64,000 nucleotides of DNA. It comes from Pseudomonas sp. MH9.2. GTDB taxonomy: Bacteria; Pseudomonadota; Gammaproteobacteria; Pseudomonadales; Pseudomonadaceae. Position numbers and translations under genes: made by a program. The notes under the pieces were generated by a model. The model was not told where the DNA came from. It saw nothing but the letters and a program-made list of their open reading frames with translations, and did not search any database. Positions 1 through 9,070 of this stretch are shown piece after piece (position 1 is the first letter of the stretch; each line of letters opens with the position of its first letter). The DNA lies in the NCBI RefSeq assembly GCF_034353875.1, contig NZ_CP133784.1:2880501-2944500 (forward strand). Reading direction: 5' to 3'.

Positions 1-1131
1 GTCTACAGCAACGAAATCGATGTAGCCGCCACCCCGCTCAACGGCTTTGCTGCGGGCGATCAAGCCATTCTGGAAGCTGCCGGCGGCAAGCCGTTGGGCA
101 TTGTGGCAATGAGCCCCAACAACCTGATCTGCGCACGCCTGCTGTCCCGCGACATCAAAGTGCCGCTGGATAAATCGTTGCTGGTACACCGCCTGAACGT
201 CGCGCTGTCGTTGCGCGAACGCCTGTTCGACAAGCCTTATTACCGCCTGGTGTTCGGCGACTCCGACCTGCTGCCGGGTCTGGTGGTCGATCGTTTTGGC
301 GACATCCTAGTGGTGCAACTGGCTTCCGCCACCATGGAAAACCACAAGGACGACCTGCTCGCGGCCTTGATTCAAGTAATCAAGCCGAGCGGTATCCTGT
401 TCAAGAACGACTCCGCCGCACGCGATGCCGAAGGCCTCAACCGTTACGTCGAGACCGCCTTCGGCCTAGTGCCTGAGTGGGTTGCGCTGGAAGAGAACGG
501 GGTGAAATTCGAAGCGCCGGTCATGGCCGGACAGAAAACCGGCTGGTTCTATGACCACCGCATGAACCGCGCGCGCATGGCACCGTACGTCAAAGGCAAA
601 CGCGTCCTGGACCTGTTCAGCTACATCGGCGGCTGGGGCGTGCAAGCGGCCGCTTTCGGTGCCAGCGATGTCACCTGCGTCGACGCATCTTCCTTCGCGC
701 TGGACGGCGTTGAACGTAACGCGGCACTCAACGGTTTCACCGACAAAGTGGCGTGCATCGAAGGCGACGTGTTCGAAGCATTGAAGGAGCTGAAAAACGG
801 CGAAGAGCGTTTCGACGTGATCGTTGCTGATCCACCGGCCTTCATCAAACGCAAAAAAGACCTGAAAAACGGCGAAGGCGCTTACCGCCGTCTCAACGAA
901 CAGGCCATGCGCCTGCTCAGCAAAGACGGGATTCTGATCAGCGCTTCCTGCTCGATGCACCTGCCGGAGGACGACCTGCAAAACATCCTCCTGACCAGCG
1001 CCCGCCATCTGGACCGCAACATGCAGTTGCTGGAACGCGGCGGCCAAGGCCCGGACCACCCGGTGCACCCGGCGATTGCCGAAACGCGCTATATCAAAAG
1101 CATGACCTGCCGGTTGCTGCCAAACAGCTGA
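1..1131 (+). CDS. rlmI: Class I SAM-dependent rRNA methyltransferase, RlmI-like (5' end cut by window)
   Basis: Predicted 23S rRNA cytosine-5 methyltransferase of the RlmI family, which has an N-terminal PUA domain, an EEHEE-type linker and a C-terminal Rossmann methyltransferase. The frame is open from base 1, so the start lies upstream; 376 residues are present against about 396 for the family, so only about 20 are missing. Visible motifs are the SAM-binding VLDLFSYIGGWG, the motif IV ADPPAF and the motif VI SASCSMHL with the expected catalytic cysteine. An internal ATG at 94 would remove part of the PUA region and is unlikely to be the start. It lies upstream of ilvD on the same strand, separated by a REP palindrome, so it is probably its own transcript. 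Exact target base (m5C1962) is inferred from family only. Confidence 0.85.
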   Translation, partial: VYSNEIDVAATPLNGFAAGDQAILEAAGGKPLGIVAMSPNNLICARLLSRDIKVPLDKSLLVHRLNVALSLRERLFDKPYYRLVFGDSDLLPGLVVDRFGDILVVQLASATMENHKDDLLAALIQVIKPSGILFKNDSAARDAEGLNRYVETAFGLVPEWVALEENGVKFEAPVMAGQKTGWFYDHRMNRARMAPYVKGKRVLDLFSYIGGWGVQAAAFGASDVTCVDASSFALDGVERNAALNGFTDKVACIEGDVFEALKELKNGEERFDVIVADPPAFIKRKKDLKNGEGAYRRLNEQAMRLLSKDGILISASCSMHLPEDDLQNILLTSARHLDRNMQLLERGGQGPDHPVHPAIAETRYIKSMTCRLLPNS

Positions 1132-1147
1132 TCACTGCTTCTCGGCC

Positions 1148-1196
1148 AATCGCGGGCAAGCCCGCTCCTACTGTAGGAGCGGGTTTGCCCGCGATT
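1148..1196. repeat. REP doublet (inverted extragenic palindrome)
   Basis: Two 24-base arms, 1148-1171 and 1173-1196, are inverted copies with one mismatch and a one-base centre. The core GCGGGCAAGCCCGC with flanking CTCCTAC is the typical Pseudomonas REP sequence, so this is a REPIN-like pair. It sits just past the end of the methyltransferase gene, where such elements usually stabilise 3' ends or act as weak terminators. Confidence 0.8.
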
Positions 1197-1418
1197 AAGG
1201 TCGGAACGACCTTCGGCATTCCTTCCTGACGCCGCAGGTGTAGAATCGCCTTTATTCATCGCCAGTCATCCCCGGCGGGTTTATGAGCTCAGGCCGAGCG
1301 CGCGGCGATCCCGTGGCGTCATCGGTTCACCGCAGCATCCGGTCACTGCCGGGTGTCTGTGTCGTCAATAGAAGCTCTCTCCCTTTCCTGATACCTGATT
1401 TGCCGCCAGGAGCGCTCC

Positions 1419-3266
1419 ATGCCTGATTACCGCTCGAAAACGTCTACCCACGGCCGCAATATGGCCGGCGCTCGCGCTTTGTGGCGCGCCACCGGGATGA
1501 AAGACGCCGACTTCAAAAAACCGATCATTGCCATCGCCAACTCGTTCACCCAGTTCGTGCCCGGCCATGTGCACCTCAAAGACATGGGCCAACTGGTCGC
1601 TCGCGAAATCGAACGCGCCGGTGGCGTGGCCAAGGAATTCAACACCATTGCCGTGGATGACGGCATCGCCATGGGTCACGACGGCATGCTGTATTCGCTG
1701 CCGAGCCGCGAGATCATCGCCGACTCCGTGGAATACATGGTCAACGCCCACTGCGCCGACGCCATCGTCTGCATTTCCAACTGCGACAAAATCACCCCCG
1801 GTATGTTGATGGCCGCCTTGCGCCTGAATATCCCGGTGATCTTCGTGTCCGGCGGCCCGATGGAAGCTGGCAAGACCAAACTGGCCAGCCACGGTCTGGA
1901 CCTGGTCGACGCGATGGTGATCGCCGCTGACTCCGAAGCCAGCGATGAAAAAGTCGCCGAATACGAGCGCAGTGCGTGCCCGACATGCGGCTCTTGCTCC
2001 GGCATGTTCACCGCCAACTCGATGAACTGCCTGACAGAAGCCCTGGGCCTTGCGCTGCCGGGCAACGGTTCGCAACTGGCGACCCACAGCGACCGCGAGC
2101 AACTGTTCCTGCAGGCTGGCCGCACCATCGTCGACCTGTGCCGCCAGTACTACACCGAGAACGATGAGTCGGTACTGCCACGTAATATCGCCAACTTCAA
2201 AGCCTTCGAAAACGCCATGACCCTGGACATCGCCATGGGTGGCTCGACCAATACCATCCTGCATTTGCTGGCGTCGGCACAGGAAGGTGAAATCGATTTC
2301 GACTTGAAGGACATCGACCGTCTGTCACGCAAAGTGCCGCAACTGTGCAAGGTCGCGCCGAATATCCAGAAGTACCACATGGAAGACGTGCACCGTGCCG
2401 GCGGGATTTTCAGCATCCTCGGCGAACTGGCTCGCGGTGGCCTGCTGCACACCGATCTGCCGACCGTCCACAGCAAGACCATGGCCGAAGGCATCGCCAA
2501 ATGGGACATCACCCAGACTGACGACGAAGCGGTACACACCTTCTTCAAGGCTGGTCCTGCGGGCATTCCGACCCAGACTGCATTCAGTCAGTCGACTCGT
2601 TGGGAAACCCTGGATGACGACCGTGAGAACGGCTGTATCCGCAGCGTGGAACACGCGTATTCGCAAGAAGGCGGCCTGGCCGTGCTGTACGGCAACATCG
2701 CGCTGGACGGCTGCGTGGTGAAAACCGCAGGTGTCGATGAGTCGATCCATGTCTTTGAAGGCAACGCGAAGATCTTCGAAAGCCAGGACAGCGCCGTACG
2801 CGGCATCCTCGCCGACGAAGTGAAGGCTGGCGACATCGTGATCATCCGTTACGAAGGTCCGAAAGGCGGCCCGGGCATGCAGGAAATGCTCTACCCGACG
2901 TCGTACCTGAAATCCAAAGGCCTGGGCAAAGCCTGCGCCTTGCTCACCGACGGTCGCTTCTCCGGCGGCACCTCGGGCCTGTCCATCGGCCACGCATCGC
3001 CAGAAGCAGCAGCGGGCGGTGCGATTGGTCTGGTGCGCGATGGCGACAAAGTGCTGATCGACATTCCGAACCGCTCGATCAACCTGTTGATCAGCGATGA
3101 AGAAATGGCCGGACGCCGTGCCGAGCAAGATGCCAAAGGCTGGAAGCCGGTCGAGAAGCGCCCGCGCAAAGTGACCACCGCTCTGAAGGCCTACGCCCTG
3201 CTGGCGACCAGCGCCGACAAAGGCGCGGTGCGTGACAAGGCGATGCTTGATAAGTTGATGCCGTAA
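1419..3266 (+). CDS. ilvD: Dihydroxy-acid dehydratase
   Basis: Catalyses dehydration of 2,3-dihydroxy-isovalerate and 2,3-dihydroxy-3-methylvalerate to the 2-keto acids, the third step of valine/isoleucine synthesis, using an Fe-S cluster and Mg2+. The 615-residue length is typical of the IlvD/Edd family. Cluster and active-site segments are present: [10 protein letters not shown] near residue 120, [19 protein letters not shown] near residue 190, and GRFSGGTSG in the C-terminal swivelling domain. The ATG at 1419 follows CCAGGAGCGCTCC, a good ribosome-binding site. It is transcribed alone, with a strong terminator just after the stop and no obvious leader-peptide attenuator in the 287 bases upstream. 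Confidence 0.98.
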   Translation: MPDYRSKTSTHGRNMAGARALWRATGMKDADFKKPIIAIANSFTQFVPGHVHLKDMGQLVAREIERAGGVAKEFNTIAVDDGIAMGHDGMLYSLPSREIIADSVEYMVNAHCADAIVCISNCDKITPGMLMAALRLNIPVIFVSGGPMEAGKTKLASHGLDLVDAMVIAADSEASDEKVAEYERSACPTCGSCSGMFTANSMNCLTEALGLALPGNGSQLATHSDREQLFLQAGRTIVDLCRQYYTENDESVLPRNIANFKAFENAMTLDIAMGGSTNTILHLLASAQEGEIDFDLKDIDRLSRKVPQLCKVAPNIQKYHMEDVHRAGGIFSILGELARGGLLHTDLPTVHSKTMAEGIAKWDITQTDDEAVHTFFKAGPAGIPTQTAFSQSTRWETLDDDRENGCIRSVEHAYSQEGGLAVLYGNIALDGCVVKTAGVDESIHVFEGNAKIFESQDSAVRGILADEVKAGDIVIIRYEGPKGGPGMQEMLYPTSYLKSKGLGKACALLTDGRFSGGTSGLSIGHASPEAAAGGAIGLVRDGDKVLIDIPNRSINLLISDEEMAGRRAEQDAKGWKPVEKRPRKVTTALKAYALLATSADKGAVRDKAMLDKLMP

Positions 3267-3287
3267 TAAGTAGCCAGAACGTCCATT

Positions 3288-3314
3288 AGCCCGGCATTGA
3301 TGCCGGGCTTTTTA
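3288..3314 (+). terminator. Intrinsic terminator of ilvD
   Basis: A 9-bp GC-rich stem (AGCCCGGCA with TGCCGGGCT), loop TTGA, followed by TTTTTATT, lies 21 bases after the ilvD stop. Confidence 0.92.
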
Positions 3315-3347
3315 TTGGGGCTCATTCAGCCATGAAGACACTTAACC

Positions 3348-3363
3348 CTGTCATTTCTGACAG
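3348..3363. promoter_or_regulatory. 16-bp palindrome, possible operator
   Basis: CTGTCATTTCTGACAG is a perfect 6-bp inverted repeat around TTTC, about 95 bases before the start of the small secreted-protein gene at 3457. The size and position fit a dimeric regulator site, but I do not recognise the motif and no regulator gene is adjacent. Confidence 0.3.
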
Positions 3364-3456
3364 CTATTTCTTTGTTACGAGGCGATTTAGAGTAGGACCT
3401 AAGCCAAGAAATATCTGATTACAAGGAACTAAATCACGATAGAAAGGAAGCTTATT

Positions 3457-3789
3457 ATGAAAACGAAACTACTTATCTGTGCGGCTGCAATGCTCCTGTC
3501 TACATACCTATATGCATTGGCGCCAAGTGACCAAACAGAAGACGCAAAAACAGCGGCAGTTGTGGTGGACACAACCATTGAAGTCAGAAATAACTCGACC
3601 TTTACAATTTACGTAACCCAGAAAGGTCTTAAACAAGAGGTCTTGCCGAAAGCGACTGCCCAGATTCAGAATTACTCAACACAGCCCGTAGGCGTCACGC
3701 CTGTCAGTGGAACTGCTGCCATCAAATACGTGACGGTGACTGGAAAGGTGGGGGCTTGTCAGGCTGTAACGTGCGTTATCGTGCAATAG
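3457..3789 (+). CDS. Small predicted secreted protein of unknown function
   Basis: 110 residues, not recognised. The N-terminus MKTKLLICAAAMLLSTYLYA is a classic Sec signal peptide with likely cleavage near residue 20. The mature part of about 90 residues is rich in Val, Thr and Ile in alternating patterns (for example TIEVRNNSTFTIYVTQ), suggesting a beta-sandwich, and has two cysteines seven residues apart near the C-terminus (GACQAVTC), possibly a disulfide. The start has a strong site, GAAAGGAAGC, 7 bases upstream. Base composition is visibly more AT-rich than both neighbours, and it stands alone between the ilvD terminator and a convergent gene, which suggests an acquired or fast-evolving accessory gene. 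A role in the periplasm or outside the cell is inference. Confidence 0.75.
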   Translation: MKTKLLICAAAMLLSTYLYALAPSDQTEDAKTAAVVVDTTIEVRNNSTFTIYVTQKGLKQEVLPKATAQIQNYSTQPVGVTPVSGTAAIKYVTVTGKVGACQAVTCVIVQ

Positions 3790-3834
3790 CTGGAAGCGAA
3801 GGCTCTTTAGGAGCAACTGCGGCGCGCAGCCTTT

Positions 3835-3879
3835 TTGGCGAAGGGCTAATGCGGTGTGCCAGGCACACCGCTTCGCCAA
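3835..3879. repeat. Extragenic palindrome between convergent genes
   Basis: Outer arms TTGGCGAA and TTCGCCAA enclose an inner perfect stem GCGGTGTG/CACACCGC with loop CCAGG. It lies in the 124-base gap between the small secreted-protein gene and the opposing phosphatase gene and could terminate transcription from both sides. It may be a diverged REP-type element. Confidence 0.55.
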
Positions 3880-3913
3880 TAAGTTGGCTTCTACAGGTTG
3901 TACATCCTTCGCC

Positions 3914-4981
3914 TTACTGAATTTCCTCTGGTTTCACGATCACCCAATTCTTGTCCGCCGTGACGGCCAGGCCTTCTTTGGCTTGGGCAGCCGCGTTTGT
4001 GGTCATCATGCCGTTGAGCTGAGTCATGTACTTGTCTTTGCGGTTGACCCACAAATGGACACCGCCCTTACTGACGTCGACGCTGTGAAACAGCATGTAG
4101 CCGTCACTGGTTGGGGTGTCGCCACCCACCAGCACCGGTTTTTTCCACTGGTCGATGTACGTCAGGATTGCCGCTTGTTTACCTGCCATCCAGGTTGCAG
4201 GCGTCCACAGGTACGGCGTCAGCTCCAGACCCAGGTTGCTCTTCTCATCGTATTTGCCCGCTGTGATCTGCTTGCGCGCAGTCGTCAGTTCGCCTGTCGT
4301 GCGATTTTTCAGTAGCGTGGTCACGCCAATCACGTTCTGCGGTTTGACGTTGTAGCCGTACTTGGGATCAGCCGCGACCATACGCACCAACTCCTCTGAA
4401 GCAGCGGTCATCACGTAGACCTCGATGCCGTTCTCCATCAGCTTGTTGTACAGCTCGGCCTGCCCGGTGAAAACCTTGGGTGGCTGGACGTCGATATTTT
4501 TGACCGTATCGCCATCGTAATACGTGCTCGGCACCGGTTTGCCCGACGCCATCAGCTCATCGACGTAACCTTTGAGTTCCGCGAGCGTGAACCCGGAGAA
4601 CACCTGAGCCACCCATGGGTAGCACACCATGTCGTCGATTTCACACAGACGGTAGTAGTAGCTGAACAGGCTTTCCTTGTGGTCGGCCGTGTCCTTGAAC
4701 GGGATCAATTTAAGAGAGGGATCGAGGCTTTCGCGGGTGATCAGGCCCTTGTTTTCCATGAACGGCAGCAGCGACTCTTCCAGATCGTAGCGGTAGCTGG
4801 TGTTGTCCATGTCGAACACGGCGAAGTTACCCTTGTTGGCGTTGGCTTCGATCATGGCATTGAGCTGCTTGGCCGCAGGTGCGGGCCAATGGGTCAATTC
4901 GGTGGCAAACGTCTGGCTGGCGAGCGCTACGCTCAGTCCCAACGTCAGCACGGCGGCAAACAGTTTTGGCGCGAGATTCAT
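3914..4981 (-). CDS. pchP: Phosphorylcholine phosphatase-like HAD hydrolase, exported
   Basis: HAD-superfamily phosphatase closely resembling PchP of P. aeruginosa, the periplasmic enzyme that releases choline from phosphorylcholine so the choline can be catabolised or made into betaine. Motif I is FAVFDMDNTSYRYDLEE, motif II has VMTAASEE, and motif III is VLVGGDTPTSDGYML, together giving the nucleophilic and Mg2+-binding aspartates. A signal peptide (MNLAPKLFAAVLTLGLSVALA, cleavage near TFA) agrees with periplasmic location. I chose the ATG at 4981 because GAGGAGG lies 9 bases before it; the in-frame TTG six codons upstream is part of that site. 355 residues is near the family length. In P. 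aeruginosa PchP is induced by choline; no choline regulator is nearby here. Confidence 0.85.
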   Translation of the reverse strand: MNLAPKLFAAVLTLGLSVALASQTFATELTHWPAPAAKQLNAMIEANANKGNFAVFDMDNTSYRYDLEESLLPFMENKGLITRESLDPSLKLIPFKDTADHKESLFSYYYRLCEIDDMVCYPWVAQVFSGFTLAELKGYVDELMASGKPVPSTYYDGDTVKNIDVQPPKVFTGQAELYNKLMENGIEVYVMTAASEELVRMVAADPKYGYNVKPQNVIGVTTLLKNRTTGELTTARKQITAGKYDEKSNLGLELTPYLWTPATWMAGKQAAILTYIDQWKKPVLVGGDTPTSDGYMLFHSVDVSKGGVHLWVNRKDKYMTQLNGMMTTNAAAQAKEGLAVTADKNWVIVKPEEIQ

Positions 4982-5105
4982 AACGGGGTCCCTCCTCAAG
5001 GTTGAAGACTGACCGTAGCAAAATCTCGTGACATCTCTAGCGCATCAACGACCGCCCGTGTCGTGAAGACGTCATGCTGATAACGATTCGCGACACGCGC
5101 GTCAA

Positions 5106-5138
5106 AAACGACAAGGCCCACAAGGGATCTGTGCCTGG
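5106..5138 (-). terminator. Possible folA terminator
   Basis: Just past the folA stop the minus strand reads an imperfect stem (AGGCACA against TGTGGGCCT) followed after five bases by TCGTTTTTG. The pairing is interrupted and the U tract displaced, so this is a weak call. Confidence 0.35.
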
Positions 5139-5140
5139 GT

Positions 5141-5653
5141 TTACATTTTTTCCCACACTTCAAAGCTGTAAGCCGGCTTGTCGTCCTGCGCCGGGTTAGG
5201 GGTGTTGGACACCAGCCTCCACTGCGCGGTATCGAACTCGGGGAACCAGGCATCGCCTTCAGGGCTGAGCGCCACGCGGGTCAGGTACAGGCGGTCTGCC
5301 TGCGCCAGGCCTTGCGCATACAACTGCGCCCCGCCAATCAGCATCACTTCATCGACGCCCTGCTCCCGCGCCCATTGCTCGGCACGAACCACAGCGGCGT
5401 CGAGTGAGGTAAACACTTCCGCGCCTTCGAGCTGCAGATCGGCCTGGCGACTGACCACCAGGTTCAACCGCCCCGGCAAGGGCCTGCCCAGCGAATCCCA
5501 GGTCTTGCGGCCCATGATGATCGGCTTGCCGAGGGTCGTCGCCTTGAAGTATTTGAAGTCCCCCGGCAAATGCCAGGGCATGGAATTGTCGACACCGATC
5601 ACACGGTTTTCACCGAGGGCGGCAATCAGGCTGAGGGGGAGATGAGTTTTCAT
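5141..5653 (-). CDS. folA: Dihydrofolate reductase
   Basis: Reduces dihydrofolate to tetrahydrofolate with NADPH and is the target of trimethoprim. 170 residues, standard for the bacterial enzyme. Visible features are SLIAALGENRVIG, the substrate-site MPWHLPGDFKYFK with the catalytic acidic residue (Asp), the nucleotide-binding IIMGRKTWDSLGRPLPGR, and VMLIGGAQLYAQGL. The start ATG at 5653 faces the divergent DUF2868 gene, whose start is only 87 bases away, so the two promoters overlap. Downstream is the phosphatase gene on the same strand, 159 bases on. Confidence 0.97.
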   Translation of the reverse strand: MKTHLPLSLIAALGENRVIGVDNSMPWHLPGDFKYFKATTLGKPIIMGRKTWDSLGRPLPGRLNLVVSRQADLQLEGAEVFTSLDAAVVRAEQWAREQGVDEVMLIGGAQLYAQGLAQADRLYLTRVALSPEGDAWFPEFDTAQWRLVSNTPNPAQDDKPAYSFEVWEKM

Positions 5654-5740
5654 GGGCGCGAGGATAGCAGAAGCGAGTGTTTGCCCCGAGCCCGGCCACA
5701 GAGGTTATGCTCACGGCTGACTTTATCGACGAGACGCCGC

Positions 5741-7120
5741 GTGACTGCTCTGACCCCTCTGGATAGCCTCTGGCTGACTGAAGCCGTGCGCCTGCGCGAA
5801 GAACACGCGGGCCCTCTGGAAGACCTGGAGGCCAATCGCCGCGCGCGCACCACCGCAGGCGACTTGCCGACACGCATTCAGAACCGCGCCCTATGGCTGG
5901 CCGAGCGCGATGGTTTGCTAAACGCTCTGCATCACTGGAAACAAGGCGCGCGACTGGCATTGATTGTCCTGGCCATTATGGTGGTGATCACCGGGGCCGG
6001 CCTGGCATTTGCGGCACTGGGCAACGGGCAAGCGCCGGTCAATGTGTTCTGGGCCTTGGGCAGTCTGCTGGGGCTCAACCTGATCCTGCTGCTCAGTTGG
6101 GCGCTAAGCATGCTGTTCGCCGGGGAAAGCACGGCCAGCCTTGGTCGGCTGTGGTTATGGCTGAGTGAAAAGCTCGCCCGCGATGCCCAGGCGGCGCAAC
6201 TGGCGCCCGCGCTGGTCTTATTGTTGCAACGTCAACGGCTGAACCGTTGGGCGTTGGGCATGGTGGTCAACGGCGCGTGGCTGCTGGCGCTGCTCAGCGC
6301 GCTGGTGATTCTGCTGATGCTGATGGCGACCCGGCGCTATGGGTTTGTCTGGGAAACCACTATTTTGCGGGGGGATACGTTCGTCACCGTCACCCAGGCC
6401 CTCGGCGCGCTGCCCGCGTTGCTGGGGTTTAGCGTACCGACTGAAACCATGATCCGCGCCAGCGGCGACACGGCATTGAGCATCGAAAGCGCGCGCCAGG
6501 CGTGGGCGGGCTGGTTGGTCGGCGTATTGCTGGTCTATGGGATCGTCCCACGCCTGCTGTTGGCCCTGGTCTGCCTGTGGCATTGGCGACGTGGCCGTGC
6601 CGCCCTCAGCCTCGATCTGAACATGCCCGGTTACAGCCAGCTTCGCGAACGCCTGATGCCCAGCAGTGAGCGCCTGGGTATCAGCGATGCCGCGCCCGAG
6701 CAACTGCACAGCACGCAATCAGGCACGGTAGCGCTCGACAGCGACGGCGCGTTGCTGGTCGCCATCGAGCTTGACGATCAGCGCCCATGGCCGCCGAGTC
6801 TGCCGAAGAGCGTCATAGACGCGGGGATTCTCGACAGCCGCGAATCCCGACAAAAGCTGCTCGATCAACTGACCCGCTTTCCACCTGCGCGCCTGACCAT
6901 CGCGTGCGACCCGCGCCGCTCGCCGGACCGTGGCAGCCTGGCGCTGATTGCAGAACTGGCCCGTTGTGCCGGGGCAACGCGGATCTGGCTGCTGCAAGCA
7001 CCGCCCGGCCAGGCACTGGACGCAGAGCGTTTGGGCGACTGGCATTCAGCCCTGCAAAAGCTCGACATCACTTACGCCGACAGCGCGCCGCTGAAGTGGC
7101 TGGAGACCGGCCATGACTAA
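5741..7120 (+). CDS. DUF2868 polytopic membrane protein
   Basis: Member of the DUF2868 family, function unknown. I place the start at GTG 5741 (VTALTPLDSLWLTEAVRLREEHAG), giving 459 residues; the frame is open further upstream but those codons overlap divergent folA and do not look like protein. The N-terminal 65 residues are charged and soluble. Four hydrophobic segments follow, around residues 70-92, 100-122, 165-190 and 255-283. The C-terminal 170 residues are soluble and contain an Asp/Arg-rich alpha/beta region (RLTIACDPRRSPDRGSLALI). The gene overlaps the next, a GTPase, by 8 bases (ATGACTAA), so the two are translationally coupled and likely act as one membrane-associated unit. The initiation site is only weakly supported by GAGACG. 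Confidence 0.85.
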   Translation: MTALTPLDSLWLTEAVRLREEHAGPLEDLEANRRARTTAGDLPTRIQNRALWLAERDGLLNALHHWKQGARLALIVLAIMVVITGAGLAFAALGNGQAPVNVFWALGSLLGLNLILLLSWALSMLFAGESTASLGRLWLWLSEKLARDAQAAQLAPALVLLLQRQRLNRWALGMVVNGAWLLALLSALVILLMLMATRRYGFVWETTILRGDTFVTVTQALGALPALLGFSVPTETMIRASGDTALSIESARQAWAGWLVGVLLVYGIVPRLLLALVCLWHWRRGRAALSLDLNMPGYSQLRERLMPSSERLGISDAAPEQLHSTQSGTVALDSDGALLVAIELDDQRPWPPSLPKSVIDAGILDSRESRQKLLDQLTRFPPARLTIACDPRRSPDRGSLALIAELARCAGATRIWLLQAPPGQALDAERLGDWHSALQKLDITYADSAPLKWLETGHD

Positions 7121-8486
7121 AGCGCTCAAGCTGGCGGTGGTTGGCCACACCAATGTCGGCAAAACCTCGTTGCTGCGCACCCTGACCCGCGATGTCGGTT
7201 TCGGTGACGTCTCACACCGCCCCAGCACCACGCGGCACGTGGAAGGCGCTCGGTTGTCGGTAGACGGCGAGGCCCTGCTGGAGCTTTACGACACGCCCGG
7301 CCTGGAAGATGCCATCGCCCTGCTCGACTATCTAGAGCGCCTGGACCGTCCCGGCGAGCGTCTGGATGGACCGGCACGCTTGGCGCGTTTTCTCGACGGC
7401 AGCGAAGCTCGCCAGCGCTTCGAGCAGGAAGCCAAGGTGCTGCGCCAGTTGCTGGCCTCGGATGCCGGCTTGTATGTGATCGACGCACGCGAACCGGTGC
7501 TGGCCAAATACCGTGATGAATTGGCGGTGCTGGCCAGTTGCGGCAAACCGCTGCTGCCGGTGCTGAATTTTGTCAGCAGTGCCGAACACCGCGAAGCGGA
7601 CTGGCGCGAAGCCCTGGCGCGTCTGGGCCTGCATGCGCTGGTGCGATTCGACAGCGTTGCGCCACCGGAAGATGGCGAGCGTCGACTGTACGAAAGCCTC
7701 GCCCTGCTGCTGGAAAATTCCCGTGAGCAACTGCAACGGCTGATTATCGACCAGCAAGCGCAACGTCTGGCGCGCCAGCAAAGCGCGGCTCGCCTGATCG
7801 CTGAACTGCTGCTGGATTGTGCCGCTTGCCGTCGCAGCGTGGCCACCGGATCAGGTCAGGAACAAATCGCCATCGACGCGCTGCGCAAGGCCACTCGCCT
7901 GCGCGAACAACGCTGCGTCGAAGCCCTGCTCAAGCTGTACGCCTTCCGCCCGCAAGATGCTGCCGCCACTGACCTGCCGCTGCTGGACGGGCGTTGGGGC
8001 GACGATTTATTCAACCCGGAAACCCTCAAGCTGCTGGGCGTACGCCTGGGCGGAGGGATCGCCGCGGGCGCCGCAGCCGGAGCGGGTGTGGATTTGCTGG
8101 TGGGCGGGATTACTTTGGGCGCCGCAGCATTGGTCGGGGCGATTGCCGGTGGCGCGCTGCAAACAGCCCGCAGCTACGGCTCACGCCTGCTTGGCAAGCT
8201 CAAGGGCCAGCGCGAGCTGACGGTCGACGACGCAGTGTTGCGCCTCCTCGCCCTGCGCCAACGGCAATTACTCCAGGCCCTTGACGTACGCGGTCATGCC
8301 GCCATGGATAGGATCACCCTGAGCGCCCCGCAGGACAAAGCCTGGCGTGAAGGGAAACTCCCCGACAGCCTGCAAAAAGCCCGCGCCCACCCGCAATGGT
8401 CATCCCTCAACCCGCATCCGCGCCTGACCCAGGCCGAGCGGCAGGAGCAGATTGAAGCGCTGGCCAAGTTGCTGACAGAGGCCTGA
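7113..8486 (+). CDS. DUF3482 GTPase (Era/TrmE-like G domain), partner of DUF2868 protein
   Basis: 457-residue protein with an N-terminal G domain and C-terminal DUF3482 region. G1 is GHTNVGKTSLLRTL near residue 11 and G3 is DTPGLED near residue 60. The expected G4 NKxD is replaced by NFVS in the segment GKPLLPVLNFVSSAEHREADW, so guanine specificity may be relaxed or supplied otherwise. A long helical region with many Arg and Gln follows, then a glycine/alanine-rich hydrophobic stretch around residues 308-345 (GGGIAAGAAAGAGVDLLVGG) that could insert into or lie on the membrane. Overlap with the upstream membrane-protein gene implies a common operon. Cellular role is not established; a stress or envelope role would be guesswork. 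Confidence 0.88.
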   Translation: MTKALKLAVVGHTNVGKTSLLRTLTRDVGFGDVSHRPSTTRHVEGARLSVDGEALLELYDTPGLEDAIALLDYLERLDRPGERLDGPARLARFLDGSEARQRFEQEAKVLRQLLASDAGLYVIDAREPVLAKYRDELAVLASCGKPLLPVLNFVSSAEHREADWREALARLGLHALVRFDSVAPPEDGERRLYESLALLLENSREQLQRLIIDQQAQRLARQQSAARLIAELLLDCAACRRSVATGSGQEQIAIDALRKATRLREQRCVEALLKLYAFRPQDAAATDLPLLDGRWGDDLFNPETLKLLGVRLGGGIAAGAAAGAGVDLLVGGITLGAAALVGAIAGGALQTARSYGSRLLGKLKGQRELTVDDAVLRLLALRQRQLLQALDVRGHAAMDRITLSAPQDKAWREGKLPDSLQKARAHPQWSSLNPHPRLTQAERQEQIEALAKLLTEA

Positions 8487-8593
8487 TACCATCCACTTGA
8501 ACGGTGCCGACAGTCGTATAGGTAATTTTTACTTACGCGAATTCCGCCAGCCCCGGTATCATCCCGCGCCCGATACACCCGGAACCTGAGCAC

Positions 8594-9028
8594 ATGAAGC
8601 CCAACCTGATCGCCGCCGCAGAAATCGACCGAATCGATACCTGGGCCAAATACTCCAGCACCATGTGCGGTGGCTGCGTATCCAGCTGTTGCACCTTGCC
8701 GGTGGAAGTGAAGATCAAGGATTTGATCCGCATCGGCATCGTCGACGAATTCGAGCGCGGCGAACCGGCGAAGAACATTGCCAAGCGCCTGCAAAAGGAA
8801 GGGATCGTCGAGCGCTATAACCAGAAGTCGGAAATATTCACCCTGCAGCGCATGAGCAACAACGATTGCCTGTACCTGGATCGCAAAAGCCGACTGTGCA
8901 CGATCTACGAAAAACGTCCCGACACCTGCCGCAACCATCCAAAGATCGGTCCGCGACCAGGGTATTGTGCCTACGTGCCAAAAACTCCTGAGCGTAAGGT
9001 CGCCGACAACACACTGTACATTTTTTGA
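8594..9028 (+). CDS. YkgJ-family cysteine cluster protein
   Basis: 144-residue protein of the YkgJ/UPF0153 family, thought to bind zinc or an Fe-S cluster. The cysteines lie in CGGCVSSCC (near residue 28), CLYLDRKSRLCTIYEKRPDTC (near residues 94-114) and GYCAYV, the order typical of the family (CxxCCxxC and CxxY...RP..CR). The ATG at 8594 follows CCTGAGCAC. It stands 107 bases past the GTPase gene and converges on recQ. Biochemical activity is unknown. Confidence 0.85.
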   Translation: MKPNLIAAAEIDRIDTWAKYSSTMCGGCVSSCCTLPVEVKIKDLIRIGIVDEFERGEPAKNIAKRLQKEGIVERYNQKSEIFTLQRMSNNDCLYLDRKSRLCTIYEKRPDTCRNHPKIGPRPGYCAYVPKTPERKVADNTLYIF

Positions 9029-9070
9029 CCTGATCGTCTTTCCCGGTCAGATGGCCTGCGTCTGAGACGT

